50,809 nucleotides of DNA, from positions 1-50,809 of the forward strand of contig JAPOVR010000060.1 of assembly GCA_026708005.1 (NCBI GenBank), written 5' to 3'. Each line of letters starts with the position of its first letter. The stretch's first letter is position 1. Shown here piece after piece: positions 26,188-33,460 of the stretch. This stretch comes from Actinomycetes bacterium. Its GTDB lineage: Bacteria > Actinomycetota > Thermoleophilia > Gaiellales > Gaiellaceae. The notes under the pieces are model-generated. The model was not told where the DNA came from. It was given only the letters and a program-made list of their open reading frames with translations, and ran no database searches. Position numbers and translations under genes: made by a program.

Positions 26188-27141
26188 CTACGCCGTCAGC
26201 TGCTGGTAGCTGAGCCGGCCCGCCATCCCAGCAACCACAGCCGCCATCTGATCCACCGTGTCCGGGCCGCGCATGTTGCGGCGGCCCGCGAACGAGCCCA
26301 AGTAGCTCTGTAGGTGCTTGCGGCTGACCCGGTGGTAGGTGCCCACGATCCCGCGCTTCAGCATCGACCAGAAGCTCTCCACCGAGTTCGTTGTCACGCC
26401 ACCCCAGGTGACGTGCTCCCCCGCCTCGTGGTTGACGACCAGGTGCTCAACCCCCGGAATGCCCTGGTAGCCGGCGTGCGCGTCCATGCAGATCGTCGCC
26501 CCAGCCGTCGCGTGCTGGCCGACGAACCAGTGCATCGTCGCCCTGTCAGTATTGTGGAGAACCTGTACGGAAGCCCGGCCGGTCGCCCGGTCACGGGCCG
26601 CAGCCACAACCGCCTTCGCTGACATCGCCTGGCGTCCAAGCCGCTTCGACGCGTGCTTGTTCTTCTCCCGGCCACCGAGGTGTGTCTCGTCGAACTCCAC
26701 CACGTCGCCGAACGGCCAGTCACCGTCGCTCTGGAACACCGCCCGGATGCGGCGCAGCATGAACCACGCGGTCTTCTGCGTCACACCGATATCCCGGGCC
26801 AGCTTCAACGACGACACCCCCTTCAGCGAAGTGAGTTCCAGGTAGATCGCGAACACCCACTTCCGCAGCGGCAGCTTCGACTCCTCCATCAGCGCCCCGG
26901 TCTTCACCGAAAAGTAGCGGCGGTAGGCGCTGCACCGGTACAGCATGTTCCTTTGCCCGGCCACATGGGTATCCTGGCTCTCGCAGCGCGGGCACCGGCG
27001 TTCATCCGGCCACGGCCACTTCCCAAACTGCTCGCGTGCGGCGTCCTCGTCGGGGAACATCTCTGCCAGCTCTAGTAGGCTGCTCCCTTCTCTATCCGTG
27101 CGCCCTGCCAACGCTGTTCCCCTGTCTCGCATTGGGCTCAT
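26188..27141 (-). CDS. IS1595-family transposase
   Basis: This 317-residue protein catalyses movement of the surrounding element. The N-terminal zinc ribbon shows C-P-R-C near residue 50, but the second half reads Y-R-C-S-A-Y, so one of the four expected Cys is Tyr. The ribbon is followed by Y-F-S-V-K-T-G-A. The catalytic domain has Asp in V-V-E-F-D-E-T-H-L-G-G near 150, Asp in I-C-M-D-A-H-A-G-Y near 216, and the Asn/Glu pair in V-T-T-N-S-V-E-S-F-W-S near 252, followed by L-K-R-G. This fits the DDE/N (ISXO2-like) pattern of the family. It is uninterrupted and has full family length. Activity is uncertain because of the lost Cys. Confidence 0.9.
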   Translation of the reverse strand: MSPMRDRGTALAGRTDREGSSLLELAEMFPDEDAAREQFGKWPWPDERRCPRCESQDTHVAGQRNMLYRCSAYRRYFSVKTGALMEESKLPLRKWVFAIYLELTSLKGVSSLKLARDIGVTQKTAWFMLRRIRAVFQSDGDWPFGDVVEFDETHLGGREKNKHASKRLGRQAMSAKAVVAAARDRATGRASVQVLHNTDRATMHWFVGQHATAGATICMDAHAGYQGIPGVEHLVVNHEAGEHVTWGGVTTNSVESFWSMLKRGIVGTYHRVSRKHLQSYLGSFAGRRNMRGPDTVDQMAAVVAGMAGRLSYQQLTA

Positions 27142-27161
27142 TCCACCCGCTCACAGGCGGT

Positions 27162-27182
27162 TTATCAATACAAGTACTCCCC
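27162..27182 (-). repeat. Right terminal inverted repeat of the IS
   Basis: Read inward on the minus strand, it gives GTAC directly followed by TTGTATTGA, pairing with the left end at 25502-25522. It lies 21 to 41 bases before the transposase start. Confidence 0.55.
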
Positions 27183-27198
27183 AAATTCCCTCCCCCCC

Positions 27199-27262
27199 TC
27201 CCCCGGGGGGGTAGCCGAGAAAGGCGCACTGGTTTGTCACGAAAGCGTCACGAGACTGCGCC
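27199..27262 (+). repeat. Dispersed intergenic element, copy C
   Basis: A G run and GGGTAGCC are followed by GGCGCA (27223-27228) and, 28 bases later, TGCGCC (27257-27262). The two form a perfect six-base inverted pair. Between them GTCACGA occurs twice. The arrangement and many bases match copy B at 39783-39852. It lies just outside the right end of the IS. Confidence 0.6.
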
Positions 27263-27414
27263 GCTTCCGCGCAGCCGCGCGATTCCGTGCAGCTGATTCT
27301 GACCAGCTCGCGCTCCCAGGGGCTCCCAGGCCACGACCTGCTGCCCGGGCGGCCTGCGGCCTTCGATCCCTCGCGCAGCTCCCAACGGCCTCCCAGGCGT
27401 AGTACCGTTGGGCG

Positions 27415-28528
27415 ATGGCGAGGGGCCCGATCAGCGTGCTCGAGCTTGCAGGCCGTCCACGGGCCCGTGGGCGAGCTCACGGGGAAGCGTACGCGGAGCA
27501 GATCCGCGCGTACGCCGCCTAGCGGCTCGCGCTGGTCTGCCAGGGGCAGTGGAGCGCGCATCCGATCGACAGGGCGCGTGTTCTCGAGCTCGCCGAGCGG
27601 TGCGTGCCTGCCCACATGGCCTACTCGAGCGAGCTGAGCGAGGAGCTGCGCGGCCTGTCCGACAGCACGGGCCTCTCGCTGGTTGAGCTGATCGTCGCTG
27701 GCGGCTTCACGGACGTCGTCGACATGGTCTACGGCCAGCTGGACGGCGGGGGAGCCCGCCAGGGAAGCTTCGAGGACGGCTGCACGGCCGTCCTCGTGCC
27801 GGACGCTCGGGCGCGCGGCGCCGGGTTCCTCGCCCAGACGTGGGACATGCACGACTCGGCTGCCGACTACGTCGTGCTGGTCGACGTGCGCCCCCTGGAG
27901 GGACCTCGCGCGCTCATCTTCAGCACTGTGGGCTGCCTCGGCCAGATCGGCATGAAGGACGCTAGCATCTGCGTCGGCATCAACAACCTCCCTGGCGCCG
28001 ACGGACAGCACGGAGTGACGTGGCCCCTCGCCGTCCGCAAGGCGCTGATGCAGACCGACCTCGAGCAGGCGCTCAGCTGCATCACGCAGGCGCAGCTTGC
28101 GGGCGCTCACAACTACCTGCTTCTGAGCGGCGACGGGCGTGGCTACAACGTCGAGGCTTTCAGCACCGCCACGCATGTGACCGAGCTCGGAGACGACGTC
28201 CTCATCCATACGAACCACGCGCTCGCCGAGCTGACGCGCGCCGTGAGCCAGCGGCCGGACGAGCTCCAAGCCTCTTCGGAGGCTCGGCTCGAGACAGGTC
28301 GCGGCGCGCTGGCCTCCGGGACGGTGGGGCTCGACGAGCTGACTCGGCTCCTCCAGCACCCCACGATCTGCTACCGGGGCGCGCCCCTTCCACCTGGAAA
28401 CCTGCGGCGCCGCAATCATGCGGCCGCAAAGCGGCGAGCTCTAGGCCTGCTGGGGGTTGCCGAGCGAGAGAGAGCTCGAGCGGTTCACGCTCGCAGGCGC
28501 CCTACCATGGCGGTCATGCGCGACATGA
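27415..28528 (+). pseudogene. C45 acyl-CoA:6-aminopenicillanate acyltransferase-like protein, inactivated
   Basis: From ATG 27415 the frame reads M-A-R-G-P-I-S-V-L-E-L-A-G-R and meets TAG at 27520-27522. It then continues in frame through R-L-A-L-V-C-Q-G-Q-W-S to a long open stretch with the Ntn-hydrolase nucleophile Cys in E-D-G-C-T-A-V-L-V. Near 28385 the frame shifts by one. The new frame carries the family ending H-L-E-T-C-G-A-A-I-M-R-P-Q-S-G-E-L, where relatives have Trp. The codon is TAG at 28442-28444, followed by A-C-W-G-L-P-S-E-R-E-L-E-R-F and TGA 28526-28528. C45 proteins cut their own chain before Cys and then cleave or transfer amides. A shorter protein from ATG 27604 is open to 28578 but would lack the N-terminal part and have a wrong C-terminus. 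Confidence 0.82.
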
Positions 28529-28571
28529 CGGCAATGCACGACGGTCGGGGAGCCGAAAGGGAAGAATCGCT

Positions 28572-28611
28572 CAGGTGAGCGGCGGCGATTCCAGGTGAGC
28601 GGCAGCGATCT
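28572..28611 (+). repeat. 20-bp tandem duplication spanning the M42 start codon
   Basis: Two 20-base units (28572-28591 and 28592-28611) match at 17 of 20 positions. Each contains CAGGTGAGCGGC. The GTG of the second unit (28595) is the apparent start of the M42 gene. The GTG of the first (28575) opens a seven-codon frame that ends at TGA 28596-28598, overlapping that start. Confidence 0.8.
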
Positions 28612-29716
28612 CCCTTCCCAGGGTCGGTCCCGAGCCGAGGCATTCTCTGACTCCGAGGCGCTGCGGCTCTTTGGCGACCTCCTCAGCGTGCCGTCCCCGT
28701 CCGGCCGCGAGCAGCGCCTGGCTGACCGGATCGAGCAGCTTCTGCGGGAGCTCGGGTATGAGCCGGAGCACGACGTGGCCGGCAACCTGCTGGTAGCGAC
28801 GGGCCCGCGTGGCCCTGCCGAGCACCCGTGTGTGATCGCCGCGCACATTGACGAGATCGGCGCGGTCGTGACGTCGGTCGCCGAGGACGGCTCCTTGCGG
28901 CTAGGGCCGTCGGGGGGCCTGCATCCCTGGAAGCTGGGCGAGTGCCCGGTCGAGGTGCTGGGGGATGGTGCCAGCGTCATCGGCGTCTTCTCGATGGGAT
29001 CGACGCACGGTCTTCGCGATGGGGACAGCGGCCGGGCCGTAGGGTGGGATGAGGTGCGCGTCATTACCGGCCTGTCCGCGCGCCAGCTTGCAGAGCGAGG
29101 CATCAGACCCGGCGCGCAGGCTGTGCCCGCGGCCTTCGTGCGTGGGCCAGTTGTCTTCGGCGATGAGGCGGATCCTCTGGTCGCGGCTTGGACGTTCGAC
29201 GATCGCATGGGCGTGGTGACACTGCTGCGGGTTCTGAAGGCCCTGCGGGACGAGCGGCTTCAGCCGGCGTCTGCGACCATCTTCGCCTTCACCGTGCACG
29301 AGGAGTCGGGAGGCGAGGGAGCAAAGTGGCTCGCGGCGCAGGTGCGCCCGAGCGCTTTCGTCGCCGTCGACGGCTGCCCGATTCTCGACAGCGCCCCGCT
29401 CGAGCTCGACGGACGACCCGGAATCTGGATGAAGGATCGGCTCGTCCACTACAGCCACGCGCTGATCGATGCGCTCGCCGAGGCGGCCTGCGCGGCGGGC
29501 ACCGAGCTTCAGCGCGGCACCTACGAGGCGACGCTCAGCGACGCGAGCGCTGTGCGGTCGGTTGGCGCGGCGGCTCAGGTTGCGTGCTTCGGTCACGTTC
29601 GCGCCAACAGCCACGGCTACGAGATCGCGCGGCTCTCGGTCTTCGACAACGTCTACATGACCCTGCGGAACTTCGTGCGGTCCTGGGCCGGCCCGCCCTC
29701 CGCGATCGCGCACTGA
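28595..29716 (+). CDS. M42-family metallo-aminopeptidase (FrvX/endoglucanase-M type)
   Basis: This 373-residue cytoplasmic enzyme belongs to the M42 group of large self-assembling two-metal aminopeptidases. Ligands are visible in A-A-H-I-D-E-I-G near residue 84, A-W-T-F-D-D-R-M near 204, the Glu pair in V-H-E-E-S-G-G-E near 236, an Asp in V-A-V-D-G near 260, and the last His in N-S-H-G-Y-E near 345. GTG 28595 lies inside a tandem duplication and has no clear ribosome site of its own. The better site (AAGGGAAG) faces the first GTG at 28575. Translation may therefore depend on reinitiation. It follows the C45 remnant, with which it may once have formed a peptide or amide salvage pair. Confidence 0.85.
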   Translation: MSGSDLPSQGRSRAEAFSDSEALRLFGDLLSVPSPSGREQRLADRIEQLLRELGYEPEHDVAGNLLVATGPRGPAEHPCVIAAHIDEIGAVVTSVAEDGSLRLGPSGGLHPWKLGECPVEVLGDGASVIGVFSMGSTHGLRDGDSGRAVGWDEVRVITGLSARQLAERGIRPGAQAVPAAFVRGPVVFGDEADPLVAAWTFDDRMGVVTLLRVLKALRDERLQPASATIFAFTVHEESGGEGAKWLAAQVRPSAFVAVDGCPILDSAPLELDGRPGIWMKDRLVHYSHALIDALAEAACAAGTELQRGTYEATLSDASAVRSVGAAAQVACFGHVRANSHGYEIARLSVFDNVYMTLRNFVRSWAGPPSAIAH

Positions 29717-29745
29717 GGCTCGCAGGGCGCGGCGAGGCACGCGTC

Positions 29746-30618
29746 CTATCCAGGCAGCCTCCACCGAGCCGGCGTGCGCGGCCTTGGCTGGCCGGCCGCG
29801 CCGATTCGCGTGCCGAGCTCCCGCCCGGCGAGAACGGCGACGAAGATCGCGACAGCCGTCGCTGCCATCGACGCGCCTCCGGCAAGGTCGAGGTGAAAGC
29901 TCAGCAAAAGCCCGATGAAGACAGCGAGCACGCCGATCACCGCGGCAGTCAGCATCATCGTCGGGATCCGCTTCGTGAGGAGTGCCGCCGCAGCTGCGGG
30001 CGCGATCAGGAGCCCGAACACGAGCAGCGCGCCAACTGCTCGAAACGAGGCGATGACAGCCAGCGCGATCAGCCCGAGCAGGACGAACCGGGCCAGGCTC
30101 GGGCGCAGGCCGAGCAGCTGGGCCTTGTGCTCGTCGAACGTCATGGCGAGGAAGCTTCGGTAGAAGGCGATCATCGCGACCAGCGTGATCCCTGCCGCGC
30201 CGATCTGAATGTAGATGTCGTCCCATGAGATGCCGAGAGCGCTCCCGAAGAGGAACGAGGTGAGGTCGATGGCGAACGAGCCGGAGCGCGAGATGATGAT
30301 CACGCCGAGGGCGAGCATCCCGGCGAAGAGCAGACCGATTGCCGTGTCCTCCGGGAGCCCGCTGCGATGGCGGACGAGCGAGATCCCGGCGACCATCGCG
30401 ACCGCGCCGATCACCGCGCCGAGCGTGAGGTTGAATCCGATGATCGCCGCGATCGCGAGTCCCGGCACAACGCCGTGGGCGAGCGCGTCGCCGAGGAAGC
30501 TCAGCCGTCGCAGGACAACCCACACGCCGACGAGCGCACTCGTGGCAGCCACGAGCGCGCCCGCGAGGAGTGCGCGCTGCATGAACGAGGGCTCGAAGGG
30601 TTCGATCAGCCAGTCCAC
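29746..30618 (-). CDS. ABC-3-type metal-ion permease (ZnuB/MntB-like)
   Basis: This 290-residue membrane protein has about eight hydrophobic helices and belongs to the ABC-3 family that imports zinc, manganese or iron. Family marks are R-R-L-S-F-L-G-D-A-L-A-H-G-V near residue 38, where D and H are typical, and D-E-H-K-A-Q-L-L-G near 160. Also typical is the F-R-A-V-G-A-L-L-V-F-G-L-L stretch near 195. GTG 30618 starts it. The ATPase gene lies divergently on the other side of a 235-base region, which is unusual for this family. No metal-binding lipoprotein gene is present here, so one must be supplied from elsewhere or lie outside the window. Confidence 0.87.
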   Translation of the reverse strand: MDWLIEPFEPSFMQRALLAGALVAATSALVGVWVVLRRLSFLGDALAHGVVPGLAIAAIIGFNLTLGAVIGAVAMVAGISLVRHRSGLPEDTAIGLLFAGMLALGVIIISRSGSFAIDLTSFLFGSALGISWDDIYIQIGAAGITLVAMIAFYRSFLAMTFDEHKAQLLGLRPSLARFVLLGLIALAVIASFRAVGALLVFGLLIAPAAAAALLTKRIPTMMLTAAVIGVLAVFIGLLLSFHLDLAGGASMAATAVAIFVAVLAGRELGTRIGAAGQPRPRTPARWRLPG

Positions 30619-30682
30619 GGTGCCTGTGCTCGACTCCAGCCACGAGCGGTAAAGGAATTGGTTCCGCCCGGCGCCACTGAAG

Positions 30683-30720
30683 CAGTTGCGATGTTAATGA
30701 TACTAATTCCTGTTACTCTT
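30683..30720. promoter_or_regulatory. AT-rich divergent control region, possible metal-regulator box
   Basis: The stretch around GTTAATGATACTAATTCC is sharply AT-rich against the local background. It contains the imperfect dyad TTAATGATACTAA (centre near 30700) and -10-like hexamers on both strands. AATGAT-containing dyads are typical of Fur/Zur-type boxes, and the genes on both sides form a metal importer. Assignment to a specific regulator is not possible from the sequence. Confidence 0.4.
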
Positions 30721-30853
30721 CTCTGCCTACCATAGGCGCCGCCCCGCCTCACCCTGCAGGATCCGAGCCTGGGTTGAGGCGCCCGCGTCCGGGAGGTGCG
30801 CACTGCTAGCCGCTTCTGCCCATGAGACCGCAAGCTCCGCTGCCGTTGCGGGC

Positions 30854-31636
30854 GTGGGTGCCGAGCTCGCCTACGGCTCCCGTGTTGTGCTCACAGGCGG
30901 GACGTTCACCGTGCCCGCGCGGTCGCTGACCGTCCTGATCGGCCCCAACGGCTCGGGCAAGTCGACGCTCCTGAACGTCGTCGCGGGACTCAGCCGCCTC
31001 GCCGGCGGCGAGCTCGTGGTGCTCGACGGGCCGCCGCCGCCCCGCCCCAGCGACATCGCGTACGTGCTCCAGACGACGGAGGCCAACGGCGTGCTCCCGA
31101 TCACGGTGAAGGATACCGTGACGATGGGGAGGTTCGCTCGCAGAGGCGCGGTGGGCCGTTTGCGCGCCGCCGACCGCCGGGCGATCGAGCACGCGATGAG
31201 GCGTCTCGAGATTGATGAGCTTGCCAACCACCGCCTGAGCAGGCTCTCGGCAGGACAGCGCCAGCGCGCGCTCGTCGCGCAAGCGCTCGCGCAGGAGGCG
31301 GCGCTGCTGCTGCTCGACGAGCCGCTCATCGGCCTCGACCTCGTCTCGCGCCGCCGCATCCTCCGTGTCATCTACGAAGAGCGGGATGCCGACCGGACAG
31401 TCGTGCTCGCAACCCACGACCTGGAGGACGCGGCGCTCGCAGACCATGTGCTCCTGCTCTCGGGCCGTGTCGTCGCGGAGGGTCCGCCCGGCGAGGTGCT
31501 GACGCCCGAGCTGATGAGGCAGGCCTACGGGCACAGGCTCCTCGAGCTCGACGACCGCAGCGTGCTGCTCGATGATTACCACCATCACGGCCGCGTCGAG
31601 ACCGACGACAGCCCACGGCGGTCTACCGGCCTCTGA
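30854..31636 (+). CDS. ABC importer ATPase, metal-type (ZnuC/MntA-like)
   Basis: This protein of about 260 residues powers the divergent permease at 29746-30618. Walker A is G-P-N-G-S-G-K-S-T near residue 30 and the Q-loop is Y-V-L-Q-T-T-E near 70. The signature is L-S-A-G-Q-R-Q-R near 131, Walker B L-L-L-L-D-E-P-L near 150, and the switch His is in A-T-H-D-L near 188. Family members begin just before Y-G-S-R, so GTG 30854 is plausible. However, a frame open from CTG 30803 has a good GGGAGG site seven bases ahead and would add 17 residues. The start is therefore uncertain. Confidence 0.85.
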   Translation: MGAELAYGSRVVLTGGTFTVPARSLTVLIGPNGSGKSTLLNVVAGLSRLAGGELVVLDGPPPPRPSDIAYVLQTTEANGVLPITVKDTVTMGRFARRGAVGRLRAADRRAIEHAMRRLEIDELANHRLSRLSAGQRQRALVAQALAQEAALLLLDEPLIGLDLVSRRRILRVIYEERDADRTVVLATHDLEDAALADHVLLLSGRVVAEGPPGEVLTPELMRQAYGHRLLELDDRSVLLDDYHHHGRVETDDSPRRSTGL

Positions 31637-31732
31637 GGGCGCGCGACCCGCAGCGCCTCGGGCTGATGCACGAGCCGAGCGCCCGCCCGAGGCCAGCGCT
31701 CGGTGGGTCGACGTGCTGGCTGGGGGCGACAG

Positions 31733-32466
31733 CTAGACCTGGGAGGTGAACATCTCGAAGACGACATCGTAGACGTCGAAGGTCTTCGACGGCTCGAAGC
31801 ACATGGTGTAGAGCACCGGGTCCATGCGCTTCGTCTGCGTCAGCAGGCGGCGCAGCTTGGGTACCGCGTTGACGTCGAAATCAACCCGAAGATCGACGGC
31901 CGGCCGCGGCTGCTTGTCGTTGAAGACCTGGATAATCGCCCACGCCTCGGGAACAGGTCCAAGCTCGAGGCTTCCTTGGCCGCCCGCCGCCCGACCGGCC
32001 TCGATCGCGCGCATGAGCCGCTCGTCCATCGGGGGATCGCGGCCCTCCTCGAGCGCCGCGGCCATGGCCTTGACCGGCTCAGGGCCGTCCATGTAGTTGC
32101 CGAGCGCGAGCGAGCCCTCGCCCTCGATGTGGCTCGCGTGATCCCAGGCGTCCTCGCCCGTGTGGCTGAACACCTCGCCCGTTGCCGAGACCGCGCCAAC
32201 CTGCCGCCAGCTCCAGTGCTCGTCGCGCTTCTCAAGCTCGGGAATCATCTCGTCGAGGCCGACCCCGGCGTTCCAGAGCTCGATGATGCGATGGCCGTTG
32301 TGCGGGTTGACGGTCGCCATCGGCGCGACGATCAGGCCCCGCTCGGTCCAGTTCGGAACGAGCCCGGTGTGGAAGGGGAAGGTGCGGCTGAAGTTGATGG
32401 TAAACGTGGTCGACGCGATTCCGATTCCTTCGTGTCTGGGTTGCTGGCTATGACCGTGTAGGTCAT
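31733..32466 (-). pseudogene. DUF1028 (Ntn-hydrolase-like) protein, frameshifted near the start
   Basis: A strong site (GGGAGG, five bases before ATG 32466) starts M-T-Y-T-V-I-A-S-N-P-D-T-K-E, which is the normal beginning of DUF1028 proteins. One base then appears to be missing near 32426. The next frame carries on with I-G-I-A-S-T-T-F, T-E-R-G-L-I-V-A-P-M-A-T-V-N, Q-V-G-A-V-S-A-T-G-E, and a tail G-P-E-P-V-K-A-M-A-A-A-L-E to TAG 31735-31733. The body of about 230 codons is otherwise clean, so this could be one sequencing error or a very young pseudogene. The biochemical role of DUF1028 is not established. Its position divergent from a hyuB-hyuA operon suggests an amide-related role. Confidence 0.75.
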
Positions 32467-32557
32467 GGAGGCCTCCCGGCTTTTTGCTCGCTCGGTGCGT
32501 GCGACGATAGTCGCTTGCCAAGCGGCGTGAAGCACGGCCTGGCACGATGAGCAGTTC

Positions 32558-33460
32558 GTGAGCGCGACCAGAGGTAAGGGCGGGCGGTTTGGCGAGCTGG
32601 CACTCAGCGCGTGCGAGCTTGCAGTCGACGGGAAGGTGGCGACGGTGACCATCCGTCCCCCGCGGTCTCTCATGGGCGGCACGGCAGGCCACCACGCGGA
32701 GCTCGGCGAGATCTTCTCGCGCCTGCGCGGCGATGCGCGGGTGCGGATGGTCGTGATCACCGGCTCGGGAGGCGAGTTCTACGTCCCGCTGAGAGCGGCC
32801 TTCTATGGGTCGCAGGCGGCTCGTGGGTACCTCGTCGACCCGGCGGGCTCGTGGCGGACGGCGCTTGGCATCCTGCGCTTCCACCAGACGGTCGCCGAGA
32901 TCGAGAAGCCCGTCGTTGCCAAGGTCAACGGCGACGCGATCGGGTTTGGCTCGAGCATCGCGTTTGCCTGCGACCTCATCGTCGCTGCCGAGGATGCGGT
33001 CTTCTGCGACACCCACTTGGCGATGGACGAGCGCGAGCACCTGAAGGCGCCGCCGCTCGGGGTTACTGGAGACGTCGGCGCCAGCGCTCCGCCGCCGGCC
33101 GGCATCGTGCCAGGAGATGGTGCCGTCTCGGTCGTGCAGCGGTTCTTCTCGCCGGCGCTCGCGAAGGAGTACCTGATGCTGGCGCGGCCGTTTCGCGCGC
33201 CCGAGCTGGCAGCGAGCGGTGCGATCAACGCCGCCGTTCCGGGCGTGCGGCTGGATCAGGCCGTCGAGGCGCTCGTCGAGCGCCTGCTCGCGCGCTCGGC
33301 CTTTGCCCTCGCCTGGACGAAGCGCACAGCGAACCGGCGCGTTGCGGCCAAGCTGAACCGAAGCCTCGACGCCAGCCTCGCCTACGAGCTCGTGAGCCAG
33401 CTGCATCGCGGAGCGCTGGCGGAGCCCACCGGCCTCGCAGCGGTGCAGCAGGGTGGCTGA
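32558..33460 (+). CDS. Crotonase-fold protein (enoyl-CoA hydratase/isomerase family)
   Basis: This 300-residue protein has the crotonase fold. The oxyanion strand reads V-I-T-G-S-G-G-E-F-Y-V near residue 72, where most members have G-G-x-F-S/C-A-G. The second oxyanion element is K-V-N-G-D-A-I-G-F-G-S-S near 125, followed by C-D-L-I-V-A-A-E-D-A. Such enzymes bind CoA thioesters, but distant members hydrolyse other carbonyl compounds. GTG 32558 starts it, and the end overlaps hyuB2 by eight bases, so it belongs to that operon. It is transcribed divergently from the DUF1028 gene. Placing a crotonase before HyuBA is unusual, and its substrate is unknown. Confidence 0.83.
   Translation: MSATRGKGGRFGELALSACELAVDGKVATVTIRPPRSLMGGTAGHHAELGEIFSRLRGDARVRMVVITGSGGEFYVPLRAAFYGSQAARGYLVDPAGSWRTALGILRFHQTVAEIEKPVVAKVNGDAIGFGSSIAFACDLIVAAEDAVFCDTHLAMDEREHLKAPPLGVTGDVGASAPPPAGIVPGDGAVSVVQRFFSPALAKEYLMLARPFRAPELAASGAINAAVPGVRLDQAVEALVERLLARSAFALAWTKRTANRRVAAKLNRSLDASLAYELVSQLHRGALAEPTGLAAVQQGG

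Larger units (their letters stand above)
25502..27182 (-). mobile_element. IS1595-like insertion sequence, about 1.68 kb
   Basis: A complete IS1595-type transposase gene (26188-27141) and a second frame on the same strand are bracketed by imperfect inverted ends. Reading inward, the left end begins at 25502 and carries GTAC then TTGTATTGA at 25514-25522. The right end begins at 27182 and carries GTAC then TTGTATTGA at 27173-27165, with four fewer bases between the two blocks. No clear eight-base target duplication is visible outside, so the ends are approximate or the element is old. It separates two damaged genes, the amidohydrolase and the C45 acyltransferase. Confidence 0.65.

Noticed and set aside
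16930..28444. A reassigned genetic code in which TAG or TGA encodes Trp
   Set aside because: Both triplets end many intact genes here, Trp is TGG in intact genes, and the interrupted genes also carry frameshifts.
28901..30643. A 580-residue minus-strand frame over the M42 and permease genes
   Set aside because: It is Arg/Ala/His-rich and crosses two well-supported genes, without any domain.
30854..31636. Assigning the metal importer specifically to zinc or manganese
   Set aside because: ATPase and permease motifs do not separate the metals, no binding protein is present, and the control box is too degenerate.
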